A stretch of DNA of 64,000 nt from Lunularia cruciata (GCA_948567375.1 OX419756.1:72952552-73016551); one strand, 5' to 3'. Counted from the stretch's first letter, positions 46,141 to 57,851 are shown. Notes: generated from the letters alone by a model not told the origin. Program-made: numbers and translations.

Positions 46141-46500
46141 GACAACATTGATTACACTTGATGTTACTGTAAGCCGTACTATCTTGAGAGTGTGCAAGGT
46201 TCTACCTTTTAGAGTCTTTGTGTTGGAAGGACATGATGGTGTTGTTTAGAAGGATGTGCACTATGCCACTTCCTAAAAATTAATGGCACTATAGACCCAA
46301 GCTTGGTACTTGTATACATAGGCTTGTGGTGTATATTATGTGGCTCTTCTAGTAGAGCTACTACTATGTTGGTGTGTGATAGTTGTTTGAGAGGATGGCA
46401 TATGGCATTTTTGACTCCTTTCCTCATAGTGGTTCGTCAAGGACAATGATTATGTCCTAGATCTACTTGATCTATAACTAGTTCACCCTCTACATGATAA
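46141..46500 (+). pseudogene. C-a pol C-terminus with PHD finger
   Basis: PHD module 46330-46464, same 45-residue length as in C-b. The first five ligands C, C, C, C (VCDSC) and H (GWH) are intact; the sixth Cys is Phe, the conserved Trp is a TGA and the last Cys is Ser. Since C-b keeps the ligands lost here and the reverse, the ancestor had a full C4HC3 set. Confidence 0.82.
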
Positions 46501-46636
46501 AGATTGCAAACATGCAACTAATGATGGGGATCAATAGTGCCCAAGCTCTTGATCTTTGCCCACCATAGTATATATCACATACTTGGAGTAGATGGCTATT
46601 TAGAGTTAGAAGGACCTAAATACTAGCTAGGGGTAA

Positions 46637-47267
46637 TTGTGGCACTTTAGAGTTTATGTATGACTTATGTGTGAATTGTGTTTCTATATTGTATGATGTT
46701 GATAGTTATATATATTGTGTAGCTATATATATATGCACAATAGTTATCATGACATTTATAGCACCGAAGCTAGTTTACTCAGATATTTGAGTGGTAGTAT
46801 TGGCAATCATAGTTTTTATGGTAGTTGCTCATGGACTACTTGATGGCCGGATTTCATGTTAGGGCTATTAATCACATGGTGGGACCCACTATCACTTGCA
46901 CTATTGGATGTACCATCAATAGTACCATTAGGGCTAAAGACCTAGGTCAAGAAGAGGAGTATACTTTTGAAGTGTAGCTCTAGAGAACTCACTTCTTTAT
47001 GTTGAGTTTTCAAGTTCTTGGTTATGGTGGACAAAGTGCAATGAGCATCACCTAGAGTCTCTTAGCTAGAGTGAGTGTGGCTTGATTATAATTAGTGTTT
47101 GATTGTGGTAGATTGTTGAGTGAAGGATCAAGTTTAGATCTGATTTAAGTGTGATTTGAGTGGATGAATGAATTGATTATTGTGGCACTTTAGAGTTCAT
47201 GTATAATTTATGTGTGAATTGTGCTTCTATAGTGTATGATGTTGACAGCGATATATATATGCACAAC
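46637..47267 (+). repeat. C-a 3' repeats B1-A2-B2
   Basis: B1 46637-46744 (108 bp), A2 46745-47179 (435 bp), B2 47180-47267 (88 bp, lacking about 17 bp of a TATATAT segment). B2 ends GCACAAC directly before the target duplication, like GCACAAT in C-b. Confidence 0.78.
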
Positions 47268-48466
47268 AAAGTAGCTCAATGTAAGATGTAGAAGAACAAA
47301 TTACATGAGTTCAAGATACAAGTGTAAAAGGGAAGAAGTACAAAGATAAAATAAAATGCATCAAATGGTACTTAGACTTTAGGAGCACACAAACAAGAAG
47401 TTCATCAGAACTTGTGATACCTACTCTTAGGCATAGCAAATTACAAGGAAAGTGCCAAGCTCCTTACTAGAATCTATAATGGTGAAGGTAGTTATTTGCA
47501 CTAGTGTTTTAGGCCAAACAAACTTCACTAAAAAATTCTTTTGGAGTTATGGATACTCTTTGCAGTTGTAAGATCTTTATAGATGTAACTATAGGAGTAG
47601 TTATTCCAAAGGAAACAAAATTGCAAGTTATTTTTGGGGAAGAATTGATACTTCCTTGACATGTGTAAGGTACCTAACTAACCTACACGTGAGTAGAGAG
47701 GCTAAGACAAAGATAGGATTATCAATGTATTGTGAGGATGAGCTAAGAATAAATTTTTACTTCCTCAAATATAAGAATTTTTTGGCCTAGGGTATGAAGT
47801 GATATTTAAGGCATGGGCTTAGTTGTCAATATCTTCCAAACAAGAATAAAGCAAAAGAGCTAAAATCTATTTTTTGCTTTTGCTTTAATTCCCAAGTATT
47901 GGTTTTATGTCTTTGGTGAGTAGTTGTGAGGAACTTTGTAGTAGGAACCCAAGTGCTTGAGTAAGAATGACCATCTGTATTTGTCATTTGGGCCTATGAT
48001 CCCTAGGTCTTTTGAAGGAGTGGTGCAATGTTGTGATGGATCAAAAATAAAATGTACGGTTGAAAGTGCCACAAAATCAGAAAGTGAAGCCCTACTATCA
48101 ATACAAAGTACCTACAAAGTACCTTCAGAGTTGTGCTTTCTGCAAAAGATAGAACATAATTTTTGTAGTTGAAGGTCTTTGTAGTGAAGCATTCCCTTTG
48201 GAGTTGATTGAGTCATCACTTTTTGGAAATAGCTGGAACTCATCCTTAGTAGAAGTGATCTTTTTAATTGCCATAGTGCACCATAATTGATGACATTGCA
48301 CTCTTTTGGGAGTCATTCATGCCCAAGATTTTAAATAAGTAATATTAAAGGACTGCCAATTGTGATATTTGTCTTCAAATCTAGCCATTTCTAACCCATA
48401 TCCTCAAGAGAACAACCTATTTCTTGCCATTATACATTACTTTTTGGTCAAGATTAGGCTGTCACA
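47268..48466 (+). other. family F continuation and LTR-like end
   Basis: 47273 onward continues the F coiled-coil frame for about 60 codons with stops. 47700-48466 looks like an LTR without a fixed start: its end TTAGGCTGTCACA and the stretch from GCACTCTTTTGGGAGT (48298) match 53640-53812. The end resembles that of LTR E, so F may be a relative of E. Confidence 0.45.
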
Positions 48467-48473
48467 ATGGCTA

Positions 48474-48652
48474 GGGTAGCTTAGCTTGCACTCCAAGAAA
48501 GGTGGCTTCAAGAAGGAAGCTTCTTAGGAGTCTTGCACCCATCATTTCTATAAATACCAAGGCCAAGCTTAAGCTAAGCATTCAAAGTTTCATTCATTTG
48601 ATAATCCCAATGTGATCCTCCATTCTCCTATTTCTCTCCTCTATATTTTACA
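48474..48652 (+). repeat. A-type LTR fragment, plus orientation
   Basis: GGTAGCTTAGCTTGCACTCC to CTCCTCTATATTTTACA, the 3' part of an A LTR read in reverse. A 5' part is absent. 48653-48917 holds nothing recognisable. Confidence 0.7.
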
Positions 48653-48922
48653 AAATGATAGTCAAGATATCCATCTCTAATGCAAAAAGCAAAAGAGTCT
48701 ATCCATGATGCATAATGGTCCTCCTTACACTTAGAGATAATGATCATCATTGCTCCTACTTATATGGCTATTAGTTTACTATTGTGGCCTCTTGATACAA
48801 AAACAAAGAAGTAGAAAGGTTCCAATCCGAGTGCCAAGCTTTGACACGCATAATTGAAAAAGGTTAACTATCTTTATCTATGATTACATTTATTTTGTGA
48901 CAAACTTCATTTATTTATTGTG

Positions 48923-50243
48923 TGTAATACTACAAGGTCAAGGGAACTCGTCAAGAGATAAGAGAGGAAACACCAACTTCACACTCAATATTCCGTTGAC
49001 CCAAAGGAGCATTCTTCTCTATTATATAGCAAGGAGGATTTCACTCAAAGAAAGCTCCACCCTTGGATCAGAAGCATGGATTGGTGACATGTTTGCAATC
49101 TCCACCCTTAGATTAGTTGCTTGGATAGGTGACATGTAAATCCTTGTCCTCTCTAGTGGGTCAAATAGGTTTGACCTGTGAGCCGGCCTGTCTCTCACTC
49201 AATATGAACCTCTGATGGTTATTATGGTAGCGCGCCGTGGGACTAAGAAGGCAAGGAACCCAAACTCCATCATACTCCTCCAAGGCTAACACTCCAAGAC
49301 TCAAGACATTGCTCACTAGAGAACTCAATGAGAGAGAGATAGTTGCAAATGAAAAGATGATGGGTACCTCCTCACCCCTTGTTTATATACTTGTGAAATA
49401 GTTACATACCAAAGTTACTAATTACCGTAGTCTCAAGTTACTAGACTAAAAGTCAAGTAAAGTCAAAAAGTAGAAATGAATATCCATTCACATGGGCATA
49501 TTCCCCTAAGCATGTGGTCTTATCTTGACCCAACCACTAAGTCAAAGATTCCTTCACATGTGCTATCCTTGGACTAAAGAAGAATCCAAAACAAAAAGGC
49601 TTGCGGGCCCAAGAGTTCTCAACTCTTTCCTCAAAGCCAAACACCTGGGAATAATACCAAGTCAACACACTAAAATCCAAATAGTGGTGTTCATCTTTTC
49701 TACTTCCTCTAAAGTAAGGTCCCATCTATCTTAGCTACGACTAACTTTAGCTAACCATGACTAATATAGAACCATCCTTTATCTCTATATAAATAATATC
49801 TCTTAAGTACTTGTAATACCAAGCTAAATATCACAATGCCACACACATGCACAAATGGGTGTTACAGACCAGAAAGAATCTTTAAGGAATCTTCTTGTAG
49901 GGAGCTCAAAATCATAAGGGTGAGGTACCGTTGGAAAGCTCTTGATGAACTGAATCATAAGGAGAGAAGGCAAGACTCCTCTGGTTAAATGGCAAGCCTT
50001 TTCACCTAAAGACACTAGAGGGAGGGGAATCTTATCTTTTCATTTTCAAGGCCTGATTCCGTTTAGGCCTCCAAAATTGGCTATAAAGTTTTAAAGCTAT
50101 TTTTGGTTTTTACTCTATTAGTAGAAGTTCTCTTTTGGTGACACTTCTATTTGTTCTACCTAGCCCATTATACACAAAATCCTTCTAGATCTTATCAAGC
50201 CAATTTTCACCTCTAGATAATATGTCTAGCTATTGGTATTATA
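48923..50243 (-). mobile_element. solo LTR of family D, with nested B solo LTR
   Basis: TGTAATACTAC to GGTATTATA, with perfect 5-bp duplication TTGTG at 48918-48922 and 50244-50248. Without the nested B LTR it is 627 bp. Confirms the D LTR ends. Between 50249 and 50454 only AT-rich DNA. Confidence 0.9.
49177..49866 (-). mobile_element. solo LTR of family B, nested in D solo LTR
   Basis: 690 bp, TGTGAGCCGG to GGGTGTTACA, with exact 4-bp duplication GACC at 49173-49176 and 49867-49870. The uninterrupted D LTR at about 7725 shows TTTGACCAAAG, with only one GACC. Confidence 0.95.
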
Positions 50244-50454
50244 TTGTGGTATATTATAATTTTACTTATGTTTCTTTATTGTGCTGCAAATTTGCTTAAT
50301 TAGGTGCCCATATGAAGCAACATGCTAGAGCACATATATATGTAATGATTTACTCTATTTATGGGGTGTTATTCATCTCATATATATTGAAATATTTATC
50401 TAATGAGGAATATTTCATTTATGAAAATGAAAAATAAAAATTAATGTTAAAAGT

Positions 50455-51583
50455 GGAGAACTTATGCTTTCAAGGTCATGCCTTTTGGGCTTTGTAATGT
50501 TCAAGAAAATTTCAACTATTCATGAATAAAGTGTTTGAACTTTTTATTGGGAAATTTGTGAGAGATTTCATTGATGACTTTTGTATCTATGGGAGCAAGG
50601 AAGAGCACTTTGAGATCAAACTTTTGCAATGCTTGGATGAAGAAAATTCATCACTCAATCCAAAGAGTGCATCTTTAGTTGTAAAGAAGGTCTACTTTTG
50701 GAGCATATCATTTCCAATGATAAAATAGTAGTGAATCTTGAAAAACAAAGGAAAATCTCAAAGCTTCTATTTCCTTTAAGCTTGACCAAGTTACACCAAT
50801 TCTTGGAGATGGTTCGGTACTATAAGAGGCTCATCTTCTTATTTTCTAACAAAGCTTATGCATTCATCATTTACATAAAGAAGGATGCAGAATGTATAAT
50901 GATTTCGGAGGAAAGCTTTTGAGGAGCTCAAGCAATCCTTTATTATGGCTCCAAATCTTGCTAAACCTAATTGGAGTAAGCCTTTTATCCTTTACACTCA
51001 TGCTTCCAATGTAGCTATAGGATGCACTCTTAATCAATTAGAACAAGATTTGCATGATTATGCAATAGCTTATGCTAGTATACATATGGTCTCAATAGAG
51101 AAGAATTATTCAATCATTGAAAGGGAAGGGTTGGTAGTAATTTTTGGTCTCAAGAAGTTTTGACACTACTTGATTGGAGGGAAGGTCACCATTGGCATGG
51201 ATCACAAAGCTTTGAAGTACATCTTCAACAAGCCTTATGTGGAGGTAAGACTAGCAAGGTGGATGATACTCTTGTCTGAATATGATTATATCACTAAGGA
51301 TAGGCCAAGGAAGAAACACACAAATGGTGATTTATTATCTAGTGCTTATGGTCATGATGGAATTGAGTCAATGTATGGTTCTTTCTCATATGAAGTGCTC
51401 ATGACAATCTCAATCACTCAAGAGGTTCCAATGGAGTACAAGGAGATTGTGTACCTTTTTACAAGAGGTAACTATCTTGATAGGATGCATGATAGGGAGA
51501 GGAAGGCCCTTGCAGCAAGATCTAAACTTTACAAAGTAGTGAAGAATATTCTTTTTCATCAAGAAGCAGATGGTCTAGTTTGA
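50455..51583 (+). pseudogene. B' RT and RNase H
   Basis: RT from the palm: FMNKVFELFIGKFVRDFIDD (catalytic FIDDF at about 50566-50580), thumb LHQFLEMVRYYKRLIF, then RNase H with FILYTHASNVAIGCTLNQLE, MDHKALKYIFNKPYVEVRLA and DRPRKKHTNGDLLS. Breaks at about 50700 and 50920 (frameshifts) and TGA at 51161. Confidence 0.88.
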
Positions 51584-52752
51584 AGAGCAATGGGTAAGGA
51601 GGAGTCTATCCTACTCATGAAGGAGTTTCATTATGGCTTGGTATGTGGGAGTCTTTTTAGGAAAGGTGACCGCTTTCAAGATTCTAGATGCTTGTTATCA
51701 TTGGAGGAGAATTTTCAAAGATCATCTTGATTATTGCAAAAAATTTTAATGTTTGTCAAGATTTTGCTAGGAAATCTACCTCTACTCTACCTCTTAGTTC
51801 AATTTTATTGCTAGAACCTTTTAAGAAGTGGGGAATTTACTTTGTAGGTCCTCTCAATAGAACTCCAAGGAATAATCAGTAGTTATTGATTACCTTATCA
51901 AATGGGTTGAAGTTAGATCATTGAGAACCAAGAATGAAGATGAAGTTGATAGATTTCTTTTTGAACACATCATCACTAGGTTTAAATTTTGAATTTCAAT
52001 AATTCCCTTTGGAGTTAAATTTTGATAGAGGAAGTTAACAAGAAGTATCACTACAACTATGTTCCTATAACCCAACCTCCAATGGCTTAGCAAAGAGAAT
52101 TAATCAAGCCTTCTGCATGATGTTGGCCAAAGATATAAAAGTAGAGGGGGCAAAAAATCATTGGGATAAGAGGATTCTTGCAATTTTGTGAGAGTAAAAG
52201 ATAACCATAAGACATCCAATAGATATTTGCCATTTTATTTGGTATATGGTATTGAATCTACCTTACTTTTTCACTTTGATCTTCCTACTTTTCAAAGCAT
52301 TCATAAGAAATTGAAGAAGGCACAAGGATGTGATGTACTTATTCACTTTGATCTTCTTACTTTTCAAGGCATTCATAGGAAATTGAAGAAGGTACAAGGA
52401 CATGATGTAGAGAAGTCAAGGAAAGAATAACTCATGGAATTAGGGAGGCAAGAGTAGTTGCTATGGTTTGAGTGGAGCAAGCCCAAAAGTAAGTTGGGCT
52501 TGCCCAAAAAGAGAGTTGTGACAAGATGTAAGGCAAGAAGAAAGTGGAGCTCTTCAAGGAAGGAGATTGGGCAAATACTGTTTGATTCCATTTGATATAA
52601 GAGGGTGCAAAAGATATTCTTGCATGAGTATTTTGGACCTTTTATAGTGGAGAAGGTGTGGGGTAATTATACCTATGATTTCAAGGAGTTGGGAAGAACA
52701 CATTTTGATAGAATTAACCATGATAAGTTCAAGTTGTATCATAGAAGGTAAA
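51584..52752 (+). pseudogene. B' integrase
   Basis: Zinc region broken near 51600-51760 (LDYCKKF, VCQDFARKSTS); core GIYFVGPLNRTPRN has Tyr in place of the first catalytic Asp. The rest is fragmented; FGPFIVEKVWGNYTYDFKELG and YHRR mark the end at 52752. A 72-bp in-frame duplication lies at 52272-52415. Confidence 0.82.
52272..52415 (+). repeat. 72-bp in-frame tandem duplication in B' integrase
   Basis: Units 52272-52343 and 52344-52415 both encode HFDL.TFQ.IH.KLKK.QG, present once in B copies 1 and 3. 24 codons, so the frame is kept; several point differences show it is not recent. Confidence 0.88.
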
Positions 52753-52788
52753 AGGGCCAACAAAGGGAAATCTTAGTCCAAGGATAAA

Positions 52789-53570
52789 TGTAACACTTGT
52801 TGATGCATGTATGCTTGATAGGAATATTAAGTTTAGTAAGTCATGGAGAAACATTATCTATATGGAGATTAGCTAGGCTTCTACATTAGTCATGATTAGC
52901 TTGAGTTAGCACTAACTAAGATAAAAATGACTCTATTTTAGAGGAAAAGCTCAAAGGCGACCGCATAGAAAAAACAACGGATGGGAAGACCCCATCAAGC
53001 CGTACAAGGGAGAGACAAAAAAGGTAACATGGGGCTAAGCCCCAATAGAATCTGTATGAGAAGGAAAAAGGGAAATGACTGAGCATAACTATTTTGTCTT
53101 CTAGTGTATTGACATGAATCCTAATTATTTCAATCTGAGAAAAGAGTTGAGAATTCTTGAGCCCACAAGCCTTGTTGATGTGGATTTTTCTATAGTCTTA
53201 GGATAGCCCATGTGAAGGAATACATGAGTTAGTTAGTATGTAAGGATAAGACCACCTACCCAAGGGATTATTCCCATGTGCTTGGATATTGTTTTAGATT
53301 TTTTTGACTTTATTTGACTTTTAGTTTAGTAACTTGAGTTTCAAAAGTATATAAGCTAGAGATGAGGAGATACTCATCACCTTTTCATTTGCAACTATCT
53401 TTCTCTCAATGAGTTCTCTAGTGAGCAATGTCTTGAGGCTTGGAGGTGCCTTGGAGTTTTAGCCTTGGAAGAGTGTGATGGAGTTGGGGTTCCCTGCCTT
53501 CTTAGTCCATGGTGCACTATCTTAATAGCCATCAAAGATTCATCTTGAGTGAGAGATAGGCTGGCGCACA
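52789..53570 (+). repeat. B' 3' LTR with a foreign insertion
   Basis: TGTAACACTTG to GGCTGGCGCACA. Aligns with the B' solo LTR and main B LTRs, except for about 112 extra bases at 52950-53060. Confidence 0.88.
52950..53060. other. short GC-richer insertion in B' LTR, unidentified
   Basis: About 112 bp absent from all other B LTRs, visibly richer in G+C than its surroundings. Contains the hairpin GGGGCT-A-AGCCCC. GAGGAAAAG on the left and AAGGAAAAAG on the right could be an imperfect target duplication. No tRNA-type A/B boxes and no open frame recognised. Confidence 0.5.
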
Positions 53571-53812
53571 TGACTAATTTGGATTTAGAGTTATTGGGAT
53601 TATGATTTTTGAGTTCTTATTTTTGCAATATGCCTTTATGTTATTTTTGTGCTCTTTTGGGAGTGTTTTTTGCCCAAGAGTTTAAAGATGTGATAGCAAG
53701 TACTATATTGTTGACTTTCACTTTTTATATAACCATTTCTAACTAGTATCCTCATGGGAACAAACCATCACTTACAATTTTATTGCAATTGGGTAACCTA
53801 TGGGTTGTTACA
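53571..53812 (+). repeat. F-type LTR end fragment
   Basis: GTGCTCTTTTGGGAGT and CCATTTCTAAC.....ATCCTCA, ending GGGTTGTTACA at 53812, match 48298-48466. B' was inserted in or next to it. 53813-54080 has nothing assignable. Confidence 0.55.
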
Positions 53813-54080
53813 CCATATTAGAAAAAAGCATCTATGAATAGAGAAACCACCAAATTTCATTACTAAAAGCATGGATGGTGCTATAGTATTTTGTTGTGTG
53901 GAAGAAATACCTCCCAAGACTATAGCAAGTTTATCATTACACCTCTCATCTAAGTGATATGGAAATGCTTGGCATCTATATGTCTAAAATTTTAAACCCA
54001 AGCTCTCTAGGCTAGATATTATGGTTGATAAAGCTCTACCTACATACTATAAAGTACTTAAATTATAGAATTTTCTAAGT

Positions 54081-54730
54081 ATACATTGTTGTCAACATCA
54101 TACACTTTAGAAACACAACTCACACATAAGTCATACATGAACACTAAAGTTCCACAATAATCAATTCACTCTTCCATTCAAATCAGATCTTAACTTGATC
54201 CTCCATACAACAATCTGCCAACAATTGGGTATTGATTACAATCAAGCCACACCCAATCTTACTAAGAGATTCTAGGTAATGCTTGCTGGCCTCCTCCATC
54301 TTGTCAATGCTTGCTAGCTCTATCCATCATAGCAAGGAACTCAAAGGCTCAAAATCAAATAAGTGAACTTATTGGAGTTGCACTTCAAAATTATACCCCT
54401 TTGCTTGACATAGGTCTCCAGCTCTAATAGTGCTATTGATGGAAAATTTGATAGTGCAAATGGTACAAGTGATAGTGAGTCCCATCATGTGATTTGTGGC
54501 CCTAACATGAAATGTAGCCGTGATCAAATAGTCCATGAGCAACTACCAAAATAACTATGATTGCAAACACTACTACTCTAGTATCCAAGCAAACTAGCTT
54601 TGGTGCTACAAATTGTGTGACAAATATCATACATATATACATCACTACACAATATATATCACAATCAAAATCATACATTATAGAAGCACAACTCACACAT
54701 AAGTCACATATGAACTCTAAAGTGCCACAA
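54081..54730 (-). repeat. C-e 3' repeats B1-A2-B2
   Basis: B1 54730-54623 (108 bp), A2 54622-54158 (465 bp, TGTCACACAATT to GAATTGATTA), B2 54157 to about 54081 (TTGTGGAACTTTAG to AATGTATA; the GCACAA end is not visible). Third independent example of this order. Confidence 0.75.
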
Positions 54731-54889
54731 TCGCTCTCTACTTGGCGGTTAGGTCCCTCTAACTCTTGATAATCATCTCCTCCAAATATATGATATGCCA
54801 TATGGTTGGCCAAGATAAGGAGGCCAGGTGCTATTGAGCAGCATTGTTAATTGCAGGTCTACACTATATATCACTTAAAAATTGAAATA

Positions 54890-55190
54890 GCTATAAGCCA
54901 AGTACATCTAGGATATAATCACTTTCCTCAAGGAACCATTGTGAGAGTGTGAGAGGGGGTGTAGGAGGGGGAGTCAAACATGCCATATACTCTCCTCTTA
55001 AATAGCTATCACACACCAACATAGTAGCAATTCCTACAGAAGAGCCACATAACATATACCATAAGCCTGCATGTACAAGTGCCAAGCTTGGGTCCATAGT
55101 GCCATCAATGTTTGGGCGGTGGCATGGCACATATTTTACACATGATCCTTCCAAACAACACCATCATATCTTTCCAGCACAAGGACTCCA
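54890..55190 (-). pseudogene. C-e pol C-terminus with PHD remnant
   Basis: Reads CHRPNIDGTMDPSLALVHAG then the PHD from about 55062: first Cys is Tyr, LCGSS, MLVCDSYLRGEYMACLTPP, and QWF near 54925. Several ligands lost, but the module aligns end to end with the other two copies. Confidence 0.75.
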
Positions 55191-55199
55191 AAAGGGAAA

Positions 55200-56560
55200 A
55201 CATTATGTAGTCTCAAGATAGCGCGGTCTATAATTTTTTCAAGTGTTGTTTGTGTAGTTTGTTGTAGATATACATAATAACCTTGATGAAATTGATGGAC
55301 CAAGGGTCTATAATCTCCTCCTCAAATAGTGTAAAGTATCCCTATGCTAAGCAATCACTAAGTTCTCAAAGGCCATTGCCATCACTCTTCAAAAGAGCTC
55401 TGCCTATTGAGAACATGCACTCATTTATATATTTGGATCATCCAAGTCCAAAACTACAATAGCATCATAACAAACAGCTGCAAGTTAATTTGGATCTTAT
55501 CTATAGAGTATAAATTAAGGAAAGAAGGGTATTAAGGAGATTTGTTGGCTAACCAATAACCCATAAACAACCAAGGTAATTGGAGATCCTAATCTCCCAA
55601 GTGGTCTCTTTTCAAACCATACTTATGCAATCCTCTCTTCACCATATGAACCATACCGTTTGCTATGCTATTTGACTCAAGGTGATCTTAGGAGGTAGTA
55701 TAATGATCAATCAAAGCCTTGTCACACAAGACCTGAAACTCCTCTAAGAACTCCATACCCTGATCAATCAAAACCTTAGTTGGTGCACCAAAATGACTAA
55801 GAACTCAATCCAAGAACAAGTAAGCCGTCCCTTCATTGGACTTGTTAGGAAGTGCCACCAACTCAATCCACTTAGAGAAGTGTTCCACCATAACCAAAAC
55901 ATACCAATGATGTCTCACAATCAATGGTTAAGGTCTAGCAGCTAAGATAGAACTCTACAACAACCATAGAAGTGGTCTATCTTAAACTAATTGCATTGTT
56001 CTACATACCATACCACCAATAATGACTTTGGAGTTAATTATATAGTTGTTGTACTCCAAAATGTCTTAGCTCCTCATGAGCATGATGTACTAACTGTGGT
56101 CTCTAAAATAGAAGTGGTACTACTCTACTATCCCTCCATACACAAAGAAAGTGTTTGCCCTCTAATCTAAACCACTTGGCTCATTGAAAGATACGCTCTC
56201 CCTCCTTGGAACCAACTATGCCACCCCTAACATCAATGCAAAGATAATCTATCACTAAGACATTATCATGAATGTCTTGCTGGCCTATACCAATATCTCT
56301 ACCCTCTGGATTTATGACCTTAACAACTCTAGTTGTATGTGTTGAGACAGATACCACCAAGGCCTCAAAAATATATACATAGAAAGGTATATGCATGCTA
56401 ACCTTGCACCATCTCCTCATTTGTCTCACCATGCCAACATGCTCAAGTCTGATCCTACTGGTTGGGACATGGGCTTCTACTCAACCTATCTTCATCATGA
56501 TTCACCACTTTAAGTATGTGAATAACCATGAAATCATACTCTTGTAAAATCAGATCCCAT
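55200..56560 (-). pseudogene. C-e integrase
   Basis: Reads in pieces: a GWHA-type linker after RNase H near 56400, zinc region HEELRHF at about 56080, core around 55900-55720 (MVEHFSKWIELVALPNKSNE, VLIDQGMEFLEEF), ending in YLQ at about 55265. Fragmented by stops. Confidence 0.72.
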
Positions 56561-57111
56561 CATGCAAGCTTCCTTGAAGATTTTTTGGATCCATGAACCA
56601 CTTCAATGGTTGATGATTAGTGATGAGACAAAAGGTGTTACCAAATTAAAAATGCAGTATTGTCCATATGCTACCAAGCACTTTCTCTCATATGAACTAT
56701 ACTTCACCTTTGTTGAATTTTTGGAGTTACGAGCATATGCCACCACAAACTCCTTCCCCTCATCATCTTGTTGGGTGAGCATTGCTCCAATCCCCAACAT
56801 ACTCCAATCAGAATGAACTTAGAATGGTCATCCTCTTATCCGTTTCTTAAGAGGAGAGGCAAATATCAACCTCACCTTCAGCTCTATAAAAGCTCTCTCC
56901 TACTCATTTCCTCAACACCACTTTTGTGTAAGCTTGGTCAGCTTTGTCAAGGCCTTGGCATGACATTAAATTCTCTAACATACTGACAATAGAAGTTTGC
57001 TAACCCAAGGAATGCTTGCAGTTTGCTCACATCCATAGGCCAAGAAATATGTGCAATAACTTCCACCTTGGTCTATTAAACACCAAGTCTACTAGGGTAA
57101 ATAGTGTGAAC
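56561..57111 (-). pseudogene. C-e RT thumb and RNase H
   Basis: LQAFLGLANFYCQYVREFNV (thumb, about 57030-56970), then RNase H LGIGAMLTQQDDEGKEFVVAY at 56800-56735 and KVKYSSYERKCLVA. Shows the C family has ordinary Gypsy RT/RNase H; the RT core is cut off by B copy 3. Confidence 0.82.
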
Positions 57112-57803
57112 TGTGAGCCGGCCTGTCTCTCACTCTGGATGAACCTCTGATGGCTATTATGGTAGCGCACCATGGACTAAGAAGGCAAGGAACCCAAACT
57201 CCATCATACTCCTCCAAGGCTAACACTCCAAGACTCAAGACATTGCTCACTAGAGAACTCAATGAGAGAGAGATAGTTGCAAATGAAAGGATTATGAGTA
57301 CCTCCTCAGCCCTTGTTTATATACTTGTGAAATAGTTACGTACCAAAGTTACTAATTACCATAGTAACTCAAGTTACTAGACTAAAAGTCAAGTAAAGTC
57401 AAAAAGTAGAAAGGAATATCCATTCACATGGGCATATTCCCCTAAGCATGTGGTCTTATCTTGACCCAACCACTAAGTCAAGGATTCCTTCACATGGGCT
57501 ATCCTTGGACTAAAGAAGAATCCAAAACAAAAAGGCTTGCGGGCCCAAGAGTTCTCAACTCTTTCCTCAAAGCCAAACACCTAGGAATAATACCAAGTCA
57601 ACACACTAAAATCCAAAATAGTGGTGCTCATCTTTTCTACTTCCTCTAAAGTAAGGTCCCATCTATCTTAGCTATGACTAACTTTAGCTAACCATGACTA
57701 ATATAGAACCATCCTTTATCTCTATATAAATAATATCTCTTAAGTACTTGTAATATCAAGCTAAATATCACAATGCCACACACATGCACAAATGGGTGTT
57801 ACA
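57112..57803 (-). repeat. B copy 3 3' LTR
   Basis: 692 bp, TGTGAGCCGG to GGGTGTTACA. Left flank GAAC (57108-57111) is the expected half of a 4-bp duplication; its partner lies outside the window. Confidence 0.94.
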
Positions 57804-57851
57804 TTTACCCCCGGACTAAGTTTTCACTTTGTCCTCAAAGTGAAGGTCTCT

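Larger units (their letters stand above)
13714..47267 (+). mobile_element. Family C Gypsy element copy a (C-a): gag-PR-MTase-(RT lost)-RH-INT-PHD
   Basis: Reassembled from pieces: A1 13714-14100, leader, gag 19400-20660, protease 20980-21563 plus 40779-40850, methyltransferase 41264-44090, RNase H and integrase 44660-46140, PHD 46330-46464, repeats B1-A2-B2 46637-47267. It is split by a B' solo LTR, C-b and the E solo LTR. The flanks are GAGGT (13709-13713) and AAAGT (47268-47272), a 5-bp target duplication with two transitions, and the F coiled-coil frame reads on across it. RT core is missing between about 44655 and 44665. All coding parts carry many stops. Confidence 0.8.
50455..53570 (+). 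mobile_element. B' element, 3' half (RT to 3' LTR)
   Basis: Begins abruptly inside RT at TGGAGAACTTATGCTTTCAAG, then RT, RNase H, integrase, polypurine-like AAAGGGAAA and 3' LTR 52789-53570. No 5' part in the window. More diverged than B copies 1-3. Confidence 0.88.
54081..57111 (-). mobile_element. Family C element copy e (C-e), 3' part
   Basis: Minus-strand order: RT thumb, RNase H, integrase, PHD remnant, B1, A2, B2. Its 5' part must lie beyond B copy 3, which interrupts it at 57112. No methyltransferase in view. Confidence 0.82.

Noticed and set aside
46637-47267. C-a 3' end as two tandem LTRs from two insertions
   Set aside because: All three C copies have the same junction (TTGATTA then TTGTGGCAC) and only the B part of a second repeat, ending directly at the target duplication in two; independent tandem insertions would not do this.
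53020-53060. GGGGCT-A-AGCCCC as a bacterial-type terminator
   Set aside because: Nuclear plant retroelement context and no T run; treated as part of the unidentified insertion.
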